From contig NW_024468250.1 in assembly GCF_002104995.1 (NCBI RefSeq), positions 372,001 to 436,000 of the forward strand: DNA of 64,000 nucleotides, given 5' to 3'. Source of the DNA: Linderina pennispora. Its lineage: Eukaryota > Kickxellomycota > Kickxellomycetes > Kickxellales > Kickxellaceae. The translations under genes and the position numbers were made by a program. The notes below the pieces were generated by a model. That model had not been told where the DNA came from. It did not search any database and saw only the letters and a list, made by a program, of their open reading frames with translations. Position 1 is the stretch's first letter. Each line of letters opens with the position of its first letter. Positions 30,424 through 42,065 of this stretch are shown here, one piece after another.

Positions 30424-31039
30424 CTAGCTGGCTTGCAGCGTATGCTTCAAGTCCTGGATCCAATATAGCAATGCCGACGGTAACATGCACCAAATTTATT
30501 GCCTCCATTGTAGTGAACAAGCAAAGGGTAATCGTTTTCATGCTACCATTGTTTGACAATTTAGCTCTATGGTATGCACCTGGTGTGTCGCGGCCTACAG
30601 AACTTCATGACGACGGACATAAATGCCAGAACACCAATGTGTCTATGATGGCCACACTTCCACCGTGCAGTCTTCACGCCGCTCTCTGTCTGACTCAATT
30701 TTGGAGTAAGCAGCTTCTTGCGCAACTGTGTTTGGTGATTGCGAAATTGCCCATTCCTGGCAGGATCTGGGCTCCAGTGATCTGCCGCAAACCATGGTTC
30801 GGTGCAGTGCGAGATTGGCCTGATTACCAGCCCACCAAACTGCCATACAGGCCGACAGATCGTCGATGACAACATTTAAATATAGCACGTGGAAAGTGAA
30901 AACAAATGAGGATTTAAACAGAATATGGACCTGTGGGTTGAAACGGCGCGCAGGGAGAGGATGAAGGAGAAGGGCCAGTGTACAGATGACGGAATGTGGG
31001 GAGGGTATGAGATAGGAGGGATGGGGAAGGCAATGCTGT
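30424..31039. other. Intergenic region
   Basis: About 615 bases between the Gag-like promoter and the end of the arrestin-like gene. I see no supported feature. Confidence 0.4.
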
Positions 31040-32380
31040 TTACAACGACAGGAGTTCAGCGGAGGCATGGGGTTGCCGGAGCAGAGCGCGCGAGCAGAGA
31101 CGGCGGAGCCGGCTTGAGGCACTGCCCACAGACTGCGGACCAGTGAGCTCAGAAGTATCCAGAAGCTGGTTGGAGCCTGTGTATGACGGCGGGGGCAAGT
31201 CGCCGCACGACTTGTATCCAAGCAGTGCGAGGGGTGATTCCTCGGTGCACTCGATCTGGGGCTGCGTGTCTAGTACATCGACATCTACGGTCGCTGCCTC
31301 AATCAGCGTATCGAATCCCACCTCTTCGTAGCGTGGGAGATTCACGCCACTGGCAGCAATATCTGGTAGCACGAAAATAGGCGTGGCTAGCCGCAGGTTA
31401 TGCACGTTGCCCGACTCATCAGCAATGGCAGCGCTGAAGACCAGGTCGTGCGTGACGCGCACTGGCCCGCGGCGTACGTCGTATTGGATTCCAGTGTATG
31501 CTGCTGGCACGGTAAGCGAGCGCGCAACCGATATGTCCTGGTCAATTGGCAGGCCCATGGCGACAGCGCGGTCGGATGTGAGCAGCTCCGCAAACGAGGC
31601 CTCAATTCCAGCGGATCCGCATCCAAGACGGTTTGTAGAGTGACCGGCAATAATGTCGGTGAGATTCTCGTTGATGATATGCGTTGCGCTGATTGAGTGC
31701 GACATGCCAAAGGCGTCGACGTCGCTGATGGTGCGCTCGGTGATCTGGAACCCAGCGCGCAGCATCTTGATGCCCTTTTCCATTGGCCGGAGCACGCCGC
31801 GCACGGGCACCGGCTGGCTGTCGGTGATAACGCGTGATGGCGACAGCAGCGTCAGCTCAAGCCTCCCCTGCCACTTGGCAGTCTCGGTGATGGGCTCACT
31901 GACCAGCGAGACCCACTGCGAGTCAAGCATCGGCACGCGCTTGACCGCAATGTGCTGGGGTTTTGATGCAAGCAGGCTGCCAAAGGCGCTGCGCAGCCGT
32001 GCCTCGGCAACAACCTCGTAGGCGATGAAGATGTCGCGCGTGAACACCGTCTCGGCAGTGTCGCCAGGGATAGTCAGACTGAATCGCCACTCGAGCTTGC
32101 CCTCGCGGTGATTGATTGTATGGATGATGTGCGAAGGCGTGATTGCGTCTTCGACTAGTGTTGTGTGAATGTCAATGAGTGGAGTCACAGAATATGTCGA
32201 CTGAAAGAGCTTCTTCCGTCGCGGGCGGAACGAGACCGTCAGATTTCTGAGCGTGGCAGCAGACCGGGAGCCGAGCACGACCCGGCCAGTGATGAATGCA
32301 TTGCTGGCAGAGCCAGGGCTGCCGCTCAGGGTGACCTCAGGCGAGTCCAAGATGACGCAGAGAGATGGGCCATTGATCAT
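31040..32380 (-). CDS. Arrestin-like (alpha-arrestin) trafficking adaptor
   Basis: 446 residues from the ATG at 32380 (MINGPSLCVILDSPEVTLSG), where the arrestin N domain begins. The upstream open frame to 32698 is low-complexity and not conserved. The N domain includes ITGRVVLGSRSAATLRNLTVSF and LEWRFSLTIPGDTAETVF. The C domain has RGVLRPMEKGIKM and the late strands ending ATPIFVLPD. Near the end are LPRYEEVGFD and PPPSY, the latter a PY motif for binding Rsp5/NEDD4 ubiquitin ligases. Such proteins recruit the ligase to plasma-membrane permeases for endocytosis. Intact, single exon. Confidence 0.82.
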   Translation of the reverse strand: MINGPSLCVILDSPEVTLSGSPGSASNAFITGRVVLGSRSAATLRNLTVSFRPRRKKLFQSTYSVTPLIDIHTTLVEDAITPSHIIHTINHREGKLEWRFSLTIPGDTAETVFTRDIFIAYEVVAEARLRSAFGSLLASKPQHIAVKRVPMLDSQWVSLVSEPITETAKWQGRLELTLLSPSRVITDSQPVPVRGVLRPMEKGIKMLRAGFQITERTISDVDAFGMSHSISATHIINENLTDIIAGHSTNRLGCGSAGIEASFAELLTSDRAVAMGLPIDQDISVARSLTVPAAYTGIQYDVRRGPVRVTHDLVFSAAIADESGNVHNLRLATPIFVLPDIAASGVNLPRYEEVGFDTLIEAATVDVDVLDTQPQIECTEESPLALLGYKSCGDLPPPSYTGSNQLLDTSELTGPQSVGSASSRLRRLCSRALLRQPHASAELLSL

Positions 32381-33406
32381 TGTAGTGGGGAGAAATGCTT
32401 GGGATGACAATGGAGAACAAGGGATGCAATAGAGTTGGAACGTAGAAAAGAATATTACGTGAGAATGAGGAGTGAGCAAATATATGCGTGTGTAGGGGTG
32501 GGGACGATAGCGGCGATATAAACGTATTATCCTTGAATGGCTTGCAAAGGCTGATGAGTGCGTGTGGCTCCCAGAATGGGGATGAATGGGGCGTGGTAGA
32601 AGAATGCAATAATAAAGTGTGCAGAGTGAAAGTGAAGGTGAAAGTGAACTCTGTAGCAACTGAAAGAAGCAAAAAAAAACCATCGCAAAGGGGGGCAATT
32701 AGCGGCATGTGCATCTTCAGCGACGATCGCCTGTTTCCATGCGCCCGTCTGGCAATGAAAAACTTTGGGGAGGTGCGCGCGGAAATGTAGGGCCTTTCCT
32801 CCATGCAGCTAGCCGGGAGGGGTCTGCCCTTCCCTATTTCCAAACACGGTCCTGGTGACAGATCCCGGGCCGGCACCTCCTTACCGTATGCGGGCAGCCC
32901 AGGTGCGGCACGTTCAGCCAAGCCCCTCTACGACATGTCCCGGGCCTTTCTCTGCCCACACAGCCTCACCTTGCGGACAGCGGATGCCAGAGGCTGACTA
33001 CACATGGTCACAGGTGTTTTGTATCCACAGGCGGGCTTTCAGACTAAAAACGGCTTCAGCAGGAGGGCGATCGGCACAGACATCCCTTGTATCCCATCAA
33101 TGCTGACAGGCATATTTTTAGAAAGAACCAGCTGTGCCCTTTCCAACTCCCAGCACCCCTGGCCCTGCCAAGGCAGCGGCTTGGCTTCTCACCCGACGGA
33201 TCCCCCATGCCTACAACCCAACAATTTATTGTGAACATCTAGCAGATCACAATTTGCAAAGGATATTCAGTGCCGGCATTGCAGCGCAGCTGGGTCAGAG
33301 GCCGACAGGCAGGTGGCGCCATTTACGTTCGGAATCTGGGCACATGTGGATGATGAAAGCAAAAAGTCAAAGGGCTATCGCGAATGTTTCAAAACTTCCC
33401 ACCCAT
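32381..33406. other. Intergenic region
   Basis: About 1 kb: promoter of the arrestin-like gene on the left (A/T-rich, with GTGAAAG-type short repeats near 32627-32647) and 3' flank of the Zn2Cys6 gene on the right. Open frames here are overlapping and unsupported. Confidence 0.4.
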
Positions 33407-34170
33407 TCACTCAAGCATGAGCCGGCAGTGCTCCTGGACGATGACTCCTACAGTTGCCCGGATGGCGCCAGAGATAAGCAGACAAATGAACACTGATCAG
33501 CACCACTCACCTCCTTGCTTTTGGAGCAAGGGGATAGTAATGAGTACTTACCCAATGCCAGCAGAGCGCTGCCGCTCATGGCCTCGTTCAGGTCGGCTGG
33601 CCGCTGCCTCTCAGCCTCGTACTTTGTGATTGACCGGTTGATGCATTCGAGCAGCTGTGAGGACGGCAGCACGAGCGGCTCATCGTCCAGATCCGTTTTA
33701 CTGCGCCCCCTCTCGATAGCGCTCTTCAGCGGGCCCGACATCAGGCTCTCGAGCACATCTGCGCTGACTTTGGTCCTGTGCGGGTTCTTGGTCACACAAC
33801 TGAGATCCTCGGGCAGAGCGATTCTGGGCTCTTCTGACAGGAAGTCGTCCGCACCAATCATGTTTCTAAGGTGAACAACTGGTCTCTGCTTCGCAGCCTG
33901 TTCCGAAGGATAATTTCCATGCACACAGCTATCAGGCAAGGTCTTTAGCAGGCTGTCGCTGATGCTGGGCCTGAAATTCATACAGTCAACCGAAGCATCC
34001 TTGCACGCAGCGCACTGTGGAATCACCTTGTCGCAGTCAGTCCTGAGTAGTATGCAGCGCAGACAGCCATAGGGAGACTTTTCAGGAGCACCCTCGGTAG
34101 GCTTATTCCTCTTCCTCCTGATGCGAGGCTTCGACCCCTCGCTTTCTTTTTTCTTCGCAGCCCTTGGCAT
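33407..34170 (-). CDS. Small Zn2Cys6 transcription-factor-like protein
   Basis: Exon 1 (33552-34170) and exon 2 (33407-33492) flank a 59-nt intron (GTAAGT donor, CTGAT branch, CAG acceptor). The in-frame joined product is 234 residues. Near the N-terminus, after a basic segment (KPRIRRKRNK), is CLRCILLRTDC then six residues then CAACKDASVDC: six cysteines at C-x2-C-x6-C-x6-C-x2-C-x6-C, the fungal binuclear zinc cluster. The usual large fungal_trans domain is absent. The last 28 residues from exon 2 are hydrophobic. It probably binds DNA in the nucleus; target unknown. Confidence 0.78.
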
Positions 34171-34683
34171 GCTTGCAAACAAGGGTAGAAGCTGTTGACA
34201 AGGTAAATAGACGTGTGTAATGCAATCTCCCCGGTGAGCAATGCCGGCTCGCAGGAACGATCTGCTCAGAGTGCTCCTGTATACCAATATTTCGCTGATA
34301 ATGGGAGCAGCCGGCAGCCCAATCTACTAGCTGATTATGAAACAGCGATGAAACCAGAAATGCCGGAGCACCTGAATGCAATGGGTATATGTGAATATTG
34401 AATGGAACATCGGGGTATGTGGATCCAGCCTGATGTCGATTGCAAAATATCATGGTGTTCGGGTGTGCTCCTACATCCCAGTGTTTGTCCATCGGAAGCC
34501 AAACCATTGATGACCGGTGGGATTGGCATTATCCTCAGCGCCGATTTCCTAAAAATAGCCCTTACGACATGCAAACCGCGGTCCGCAGAGCATGTGAAAA
34601 TAGGCGCATGTTTATTTAACACAACATGCAAACTAGACGAAGGAGGAGATTCGCGAAGAATGGTTGTAAATGTGCTTTATGTC
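34171..34683. other. Intergenic region
   Basis: About 510 bases upstream of the Zn2Cys6 gene. No clear motif or coding frame. Confidence 0.4.
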
Positions 34684-36020
34684 TTACTCGTGAAGCAACT
34701 CAAACGTGATCCGCCGCTTTGCATAGTTGTCGCAGTTGCTAAGAACAAGGCTGTATCCGGCCTTGTAGTTGCCTTCTAGGCTGGCGTGGATTTCAGGTAG
34801 TCTCCGCAGCCGAGTACAGTTCATGTCCTCTGTACCAATGGCTGTTGCAGCAACAACATCCAGCGTATGGCTTGAATGCGCCCTGAACCGCTTCATGACT
34901 AGTCGTGGAACGAGACAGAGGATTGCCATACCAGCCAGTATGCCACGAATAGTCAGCCCAGATGTTTTGATAGGATAGCCTTCCTCATAGTGCACAGTCT
35001 TCCTAGGGACCTCGATGATGGCAAATCTTTGGCTCAGCGAAGAATGCATGTGCAGACTGGCAATACCTTGCGAGATTCTTGAAAAATTATTTCGAAGTGC
35101 ATTTCTGCATTCTCATTTCGTTGTCGGTATTGTAAGGTTCTTGCTGAATACGACATCCTGTCTGTAATTTTGCTTTCCATCAGTAGTAAGAATACAGCCG
35201 CTGAGCACGGATCCCGTAGATTTGCCTATACCGAGGTTGCCATCTTGCACACTCTGCATGACTGTGAACTTGATGGTGGCGGTATATATCTCCACTCTGC
35301 ACTCTGTGGGAATGCTGAATCCTAGGGCGTAATTGGTTTCGCTTGACTCAAGGATAGATGTTGTATATCCGTTGTCTGTAGCACTCCACGACATGTCATA
35401 GGTAGTGCTGGTCATACCAGCGCCAGTTGCCCTAAGACTGGAACTCTAAATCGGGATGCTTGACCTTTCAATAGTTTTCTCTATATAACGCTCTCTGCTC
35501 TGTATTGTTGCAGTAGTCAATTGAGTATGATAGATGTGTGTTGTTGATCGTGGTGTTGCTGTAAATAATGTACCTGTCGTCCGATGTTATTTCTTGGATT
35601 AAGTTGAGAACAGCTCTCATATCCTTGGGCTTCTGGCTGAATTTTGATCACTACTCTTGTGTGCTCGAGAGCAGGTACTGCATGCTGGAAGTATCAGTCA
35701 TCATTAGCAATGATATGTTGGGTCAAGTTCGGATAAAGTCATCAAGTTCCCAGTTCCCAGTTATCAAATGGGAAGGGTATGGACCAGCGCTTGGCTCCTG
35801 TTAAAGAGCTTGGTGAAGTTAGGTGCGCGGACAATAAGCATCAGCCTGTTGGTGGTGCTGTTCAAAACAGTGGTCCAGTTGCCAGGCTCTGCATCGAAGC
35901 TGGAGGTGAGCATTTTATAATCAGACTCGTCGACCTGGAACCACGTCTGCGAGACAACGGTTCAAATTCTATCATCCATTCTGTAACTGCACGGAAACTA
36001 GAAGAAGCAAGTATGCAAGG
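34684..36020 (-). pseudogene. Decayed cell-surface glycoprotein gene
   Basis: Several minus-strand pieces read as parts of one protein. Around 35960-35790 is a segment with sequons NWT, NST, NFT and NRS. Around 35630-35470 is a segment with NTT, NNT and NNT (RYIIYSNTTINNTHLSYS). Next comes 35415-35113, ending in a single in-frame TGA. The same frame then continues to 34684, with a membrane segment (GILAGMAILCLVPRLVMK) and a cytoplasmic-type tail. A TATA box lies upstream at 36078, but the first ATG after it meets a stop at once. The multiple N-glycosylation sites plus one membrane helix suggest a type I surface protein, now broken. Some breaks could be introns I cannot define. Confidence 0.5.
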
Positions 36021-36509
36021 GTGCTAGGGACAACTAGTGTGTGGTTGGACAGGGGCGCGTTGCTGTATCAGGGGCGCTTTTTATACAATAGTGGATGGTA
36101 GCCTTGTCCAGAAGACCACTTCCAATTGCTGATAAAACCGTCAAACTTTCTAAACATACTCCAGCAAGCTATGCACGACCAAATGTGCTGGAAGGCCTTG
36201 CTAAATAGCTGGATTCTGGCCATTTCTGACTGGAGATCTTCAGGCATCGGATCGGTGGAGCACATCTACTAATCTATCCAGGTTGGTGGATGTTCGAAAT
36301 CACCACGGCCCGCCTAATCCTGCCGCCATCTCCCATCTGGCACTCTGGAGCTTCATGGCGGCATTGCCCAGATCCGCCTCGCCAATGCCAGATCATATAA
36401 ATCCATTTCCCTCACTCATTTGGAAAGCCTGCCAGCCTATCCCCTTATCCGATTACGTCAATGTATTTGCGCAACAATGAAGAGCAGATAATGACAGTAA
36501 TGTGCCTGT
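36021..36509. other. Intergenic region
   Basis: About 490 bases between the decayed glycoprotein and FKBP genes. Apart from the TATA box nothing is recognised. Confidence 0.4.
36078..36085 (-). promoter_or_regulatory. TATA box of the decayed glycoprotein gene
   Basis: TATAAAAA on the minus strand, in the expected place for the gene at 34684-36020. Confidence 0.45.
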
Positions 36510-36914
36510 TTAGTTGATACGGATGAGCTCAACGTCGAAAATCAGGTCCGCGTTGGGCGGGATGACACCAGGGACGCCGCGCGCACCGTAGCCAAAGTCC
36601 GGGGTGATGGTGAGCTTGGCGCGCTCGCCAACGGTCATCTGCGGGACACCCTGGTCCCAGCCCTTGATGAGCTGTCCGACGCCGATCGAGCACACAAACG
36701 GCTGGTTGCGGTCGCGCGACGAGTCAAACTTGGTGCCATCAGCAAGCGTGCCGGTGTAGTGCATGGTGACGGTGTCGCCGGGCTTGGGGAAGGTCTTGCC
36801 GTCGCCGGCCTGAATGGTCTCGCGCTGGACGCCCATTGTTTGAAGAGTGCTATGGAGGAATCGCAAGGAGGCAGGGCGGGTCCGGGTGGTTAGTTGTCTA
36901 ATGAGGGGATTCAT
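36510..36914 (-). CDS. FPR1: FKBP12-type peptidyl-prolyl isomerase, possible dual start
   Basis: The FKBP domain starts at the internal ATG at 36836 ([13 protein letters not shown]) and runs to the stop, exactly 108 residues as in classical FKBP12. Family landmarks: [18 protein letters not shown], the FK506-pocket residues in [16 protein letters not shown], and the [17 protein letters not shown] loop before FDVELI. A first in-frame ATG at 36914 adds 26 residues ([20 protein letters not shown]...) rich in Arg, Ser and Thr and free of acids, typical of a mitochondrial presequence. The two starts could give mitochondrial and cytosolic forms of one rapamycin/FK506-binding isomerase. Confidence 0.95.
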   Translation of the reverse strand: MNPLIRQLTTRTRPASLRFLHSTLQTMGVQRETIQAGDGKTFPKPGDTVTMHYTGTLADGTKFDSSRDRNQPFVCSIGVGQLIKGWDQGVPQMTVGERAKLTITPDFGYGARGVPGVIPPNADLIFDVELIRIN

Positions 36915-37475
36915 CTTTGGCTGGAGGAGGAGAAAAAATCGCCGGAACAGGTATACTCACTTTGAGTTTGGGAAAAGAAAAGAAAAATTGGTTTCAGAAA
37001 GACTCTGTGGAAAAGAGCCTGAGACAAGGCGCGGTTTGAAAATCGGGCCCAGCCCACAGCAATCGGCGCAAAGACCAGATGCAAGCTGCGGCTCGCGGCT
37101 GTTTTGAGTCGCGGCTCGGTGGCAGGTGCCGCATACTTGCTACGGCACGTGAAAGCCGCTTCGTGGCCATCTGAATACTCCACGTCGTAGGCTGGGATTT
37201 GCGAGTTCACAGAGCGTGTGTTTTGTTTCCTAACGTCAAGCACATTTCTCGTTCTAAAATCCCACCACTCCTGCCTCTACCTTTCCCAGTCCCTCCGCCT
37301 CTACCTTCCTGCCCGCCCTCGACCTTATCATTCATTATCTCCCACGCACAAACCGACTTTTGAGCCGAGCAAATGCGTGTTGTCAATTTGGAAAGCGCTT
37401 AGTGCAAACACCCTCAGACTATATTACCTCACCCTCCTCCTCTATACACCTTTGTACTTTTTCAACATACACACC
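36915..37475. other. Divergent intergenic region
   Basis: About 560 bases hold the promoters of FKBP (minus) and the Spo7-like gene (plus). A CACGTG motif is near 37145 and a long C/T-rich tract runs from about 37255 to 37330. No gene seen. Confidence 0.45.
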
Positions 37476-38909
37476 ATGAGCAATTCGCCTATTTCCTCTA
37501 TCACTAATGAGTCGCTGCACACGACCGCATTCAGTTCAGCCAACAGCAGTATCACTAATACGGCTGGACCCTCGTCGACAGGGCGGTACAGTAAGCCAGC
37601 GAAGCCCTCAGCGCTGCTGACAGCTGGGGAACTGACGACCATGTATGCACGGCAGTTCGCCACGACAAAAGCATCGGGCAGCCTTTCTACCATATATCCA
37701 GGCAGCTGCCAATGCGTCGACGCCGTCACCACGACAGCAGCACACACACGGACTGACGGTGCTACAGTGCGCAAGGACAGGGGCGCCAGTCGATCCACAC
37801 GTGTACAGAGACTGGTTGATATTCGAGGAGCGGCTGAAGCAAAACTACCGGCGGCTGCAAAAGAAGAAACGCAGCTACTTGGGTAAGCCCGCCTTTCTTG
37901 GGAAGAGAGAGCGGTGGGGGATGGCATGTTGCATTCTCCGCTGCTTACGGATATCCTTGGCATGCACGCGCACAGGAAAGTGATGTCGTCGCCTGGATGT
38001 TTGGCTCAGACCAGAAAAACACATCTTGCATATGGAACTGTTGATGCTTTTTCTAACCGATTGTGTCCGTGCTGTAGCCCAGATCGTCGGATTCGGGATC
38101 CTGGTGGTGTACTTTGCATGGTTTGGCTTTGTCAGCACGCAGTCGTACAAGTTCACCTGCAAGCTGCTGAGCGGCGGGTCGGCGTACTGCATTTACCACA
38201 TTGTCAGCAACCCAAAGTTCCTAGCAATCGATCAAATACTCTGCGCAATGCAACCGCGTCATGCACCAATTCCGGATGCGCTTCGAAGCCAGTCCGCTTG
38301 TACGCACCTCCATGACCAACACCGCCGACCAGCAGCCCGCGAAGCAAACGGCAGTGGCAGAATCGCACATGTCGTTTTTCCCCTCAGGTTCCGCGACAGC
38401 TGCGCGACGGGTACTGGGACTTTCGCACCACATATTACCGGAAGCGCGATGCTGCTAAGCGGAGACAGCAGGAGCGGGCGAAACGCGACCGCCAGCGCAA
38501 GAATTCGTCTGGCATGAGCAGCTTCCGCACCAGCGAGCGGCGGCCAAAGCGACGTTCGCACCACCGAGAGGCCTCGCATGTAGGCGGTAAGGTCAGTGCG
38601 GGCTCGCCGCCGTCCAGCATGGCGTCGGAGGGCACGTCAGCAGGCAGCGTGGCAGCGACGGCGGCGCTTTCTGGCCGGGAATCGACAGTGCCACCGATGA
38701 CGGATCGACGACCAGCTCGTCGGTGATCTCCCAGAGGCCTTAATTCGCGTGCGATCTATACGCTACCGGAGCACCTGGACAACTCCGAGAGCGAAGCGCA
38801 GGACGATATTGTGACGCCCCAGCCGGTGGGCTATGCGAGCTCGAATTCGACGCCGACGCCGGCCCACTCGACGGTTTTTTGGTCCAGGAGCATGGACCGG
38901 AATAACTGA
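37476..38909 (+). CDS. SPO7: Spo7-like subunit of the nuclear-envelope phosphatase, frameshifted
   Basis: Exon 1 (37476-37882) has a Ser/Thr-rich N-terminus and then HVYRDWLIFEERLKQNYRRL, which matches the start of the Spo7 domain. A 195-nt intron (37883-38077, CTAAC branch) follows, then a membrane segment (QIVGFGILVVYFAWFGFV). After that come pieces in other frames: NRVMHQFRMRFEASPL (about 38250-38300), QLRDGYWDFRTTYYRKRD (about 38395-38450), and a C-terminal tail ending at TGA 38907. At least four single-base frame changes are needed (about 37650-37730, 38235, 38385, 38690-38735). Spo7 with Nem1 dephosphorylates lipin at the nuclear envelope. The C-terminus converges on the NOL11-like gene, 62 bases away. 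Confidence 0.68.
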
Positions 38910-38971
38910 AGACTGGACACTTATATTTTTGAAATGAAAGAAAGAAATCCATAAGAGAACTGAGGCCCGCT

Positions 38972-41900
38972 TTACCAATGCATGACCTCGACGCGGTACC
39001 GCTCCAGCTTCTGCACGCGCTCCCAGTACACGCCGCCCTCGCCAGGCGCCCTGGGGCCTGAGCTTGGACGCAGGCAAATTGCTGCGGCTCTCCATCTCAG
39101 TGCGCGTCAGGCCATTGCGCGTGACAATCTCCTCCAGGCCCAGCTCACGCCGCTGCAGCTCCAGATCCTTGGCGACGCGCTCAGCCTGCTGATCCTCCCA
39201 GATAATGTTGAACGGCAGCAAGCCCACAGCCAGCACCCGGAGCTGCTCAGACACAGCCAGGGCCTGGCTGGTGGCGACGGCCAGCTGCTCAACCAAAACA
39301 TGCATGTCGCTAGTCAGCAGAATGCGCCGCACATGGGCGTCCAGGAACAGCGAAACAAAGTCGACGACACGGCTGAGCTCAGGCACGCCTACCAGGGACT
39401 CAGGCAGGGTCAGCTGCGGTGCCCAGTCGCGTGTCAGCTCGCGAGCCAAAGACTTGCTGCCGTTGCCGGCCTTGTTAGTGGCAGGTTGCGGGCTGCTTGA
39501 AGAGAGTCAGGGCGGCATCGACAGAGGGGACCCCATCCAATGATGCAGGCTTTTGCGAGCTGGCCTGAGAAAGAGTCTGAGCGACTGGCGACAGCTTGCT
39601 GTCTTCGTCGGCGTCGGCAGCATCGATCAGTCCACGCAGGCGGTCCACAGTGGTGGTCGACACAAACTTGGAACTGGCAGCCAGTTCGACATTGGCACCA
39701 AGCTTAGTCCACGAGTCCATCCAGACCACCAGCAGTCGCACAATGCAGGCGACGTGGTCCATAGACAGCTCCGCCAGCGCAGTACGCAAGGCGTCGTGGT
39801 CTCCCAAGATCTCCACGATCGCAGCCACCACCAGCGCGATGTCGTTCTCGATTCTCTTTAGATCGTCGTCCATCTGCGCATCCTCGGAGCTGACAAACAG
39901 CTGTGGCAGATACTGTGTGTAATGGTCAAGCTGGAACTGCAGCACACCAATGACCTGGCCCTCAGGCAGATCGGGGCAGCGACGCAGAGCAATGTTGACA
40001 AGGTCCCAGGCGTCGCTCTGCGTCAAAATCTTTGTGTTTTCAGCATCGACGCGGGCGGTCAGGTGCGGCAGCAGGCCGGGTGCAGGAGCGTGTGCATTGG
40101 CCAGGCCGCAGTTCACAAGCATAAGCTCAATAACGCGCGGGGCAAACACAGGTCGGCGGGCAGCACGCAGGGCGCCCAGGGGCTCGGCAAAGCAGCGGCG
40201 CATCACTGTCGTCATCAGGTGTGCCGAGATCCAGGTCGGCGCCTGTGAATTGACGCTGCCGTTGGCCGCAACGCCCAGATGGCCCATGAACAGCTGCGTG
40301 TACTGGTCGCTGTCGATGTCATCAGCAACGCTGGCCAACTTCAGCAGAACATCGTTCTCCTTCTGCTGCGTGGTCAGTCGCCGGTCAGTGATCTGGTCCA
40401 GAGCGCGCTCAATCGCCTGAGCATGGCTGCCGGACACCTTGGCCGTGCCGTCGACGATAGCCTCCCAGCCGCTGCGCAAAACACCCAGCCCTTGCTCCTG
40501 CTCTTCGTGCAGCAGAATGTTGGATGAGTGCACGTTGCTGGCGCTGCGCGTCTGCTGCTCAGGGTCGACAAAGTACTTTGGATTGTTTTGGAGCCGCAGC
40601 GAAGCCAGCAGCGTCACAGGCGGCAAAAACATGGATGTGGCAAATGTGCTCACGTCCCAGGCCACGCTGCTGTTAGCCAGAGCCAACGAGCGCTTGCTGC
40701 GCGACGCAGGCTTGGTGCCTTGCCGACTCGGCATCTGTGTCCGAAAGCAATGTGGGGCGAGGTTGTGTGCGAAACCACCACTGCCACCGAGATCTGGTCG
40801 CTGGGCAAGCCCGTCTCGGTTAAGCGCGCGCTCAGAGGCTGCGTCTGGTACACAAGGCGCGGTACCGAGTCGCCCTTGTTACCAAGGAACGCCTGGTTAA
40901 CCGACAGCGCCTGCTCGGCGTGCAAGCAACCGTACTGCAGATCCCAGAGCGTCAGGACCGCTGCATATGGGCTCTTGGCGTTATGCGACATGACGCTGTG
41001 CGTGCCAACAATGGCCACATACTTCTCGGTCAGCGACACTAGCGACACCTGCGAGTTCACTAACATGTTTGTCATTGGTACGTCCTCATCGCTGGCGGTC
41101 TTGCCGCAGGGCACAAACCCGCGCAGCAACACTTCCTTGCGGGCCTGCAGCAGGATTGCATCGTCGAGTGCCGAGCTACCAAGGCTGAGGCTCAGCTGCG
41201 AGAATACGCCCGAGGCGCTCAGAAGTGCCAGGGAGCCAATCTCGGCATCGTACGCACATGCCAGTGGCTGCGTGGGCACAAACTTTGGGTTGATCCGTGT
41301 CGTGCCGACCTCGGCAATGGTGCGCTCAGCTCCATCGATCACAACCAAGGAGACGTAGTATGAGAATGCGGCCTCGATCTCGCTGTCAGGAGCCCGCACC
41401 AATGCAACCACAAGCCGGTAGTCGCCCGACACCCACTCGGCTACCTGGACGCGAATCCAGGTACGACCGCATGCCCTGTGTCGCATCGACCATCTGGTAC
41501 CAAACAACCTGCGCGTCCTTATCTGCCACAGATCCCTGGAAGCTCAAACATTGGCTCAAGCCCTGCGCTCAACAGTGCCATCGTACCGTCAGTGTGGATC
41601 GCCAGCAGGTGTCCGTCGCGTGTAATGTTGGGCTCCAGACCAAACACAGACCGCGGCAGTGTGTGCGAAATCTTCTCCTCGAGCCCGACGCTCTCGATGC
41701 CCTTGTCGGTCCACCGCCACACCACGCACCCTTGCTCGTCAGGGCCGATTTCGTCGCCAGCATGCAAAGCAACGTAGACCAGTGAATCAGAGCCCGATTT
41801 GCCGTAGTATTTGGCTGGGCACGCGAACCGTACGCTTGGTGGGAACGTCCACGACCGCAGACACTTGCTGTCGGTAGTCGTCACGATCTGGATTCCCTGG

Positions 41901-42065
41901 CCCTGAGTTGTCAGCAGAAACCTGGTTGCTGCCTGACACCTTGGAGGACCCGCCTGTGCGATATAGCCCGTCAATGGCGCTTGCCGCCGCCGGGAACAGT
42001 GCCGCGCTTGTCGTTGCTTTCTGCTTGACTAGCTCAAGCGGATCATCTATGTACGCTGTGTCCAT
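38972..42065 (-). CDS. NOL11: NOL11/Utp8-like nucleolar protein, frameshifted
   Basis: Starts at the ATG at 42065. Beta-propeller-like N-terminal part: FLLTTQGQGIQIVTTTDSK, CLRSWTFPPSV, GCVVWRWTDKGI, then the FSYYVSLVVIDGAERTIAEV stretch and WDLQYGCLH. C-terminal helical part: WDLVNIALRRCPDLPEGQV and the LDAHVRRILLTSDMHVLVEQL block, ending GGVYWERVQKLERYRVEVMHW. Order and spacing match human NOL11, a t-UTP component for rDNA transcription and 18S pre-rRNA processing; Utp8 is the yeast counterpart. At least six frame changes occur (near 41920, 41528, 41465, 40745, 39490, 39045), the last in a C/G homopolymer. The density suggests sequence errors, but decay cannot be excluded. Confidence 0.7.
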
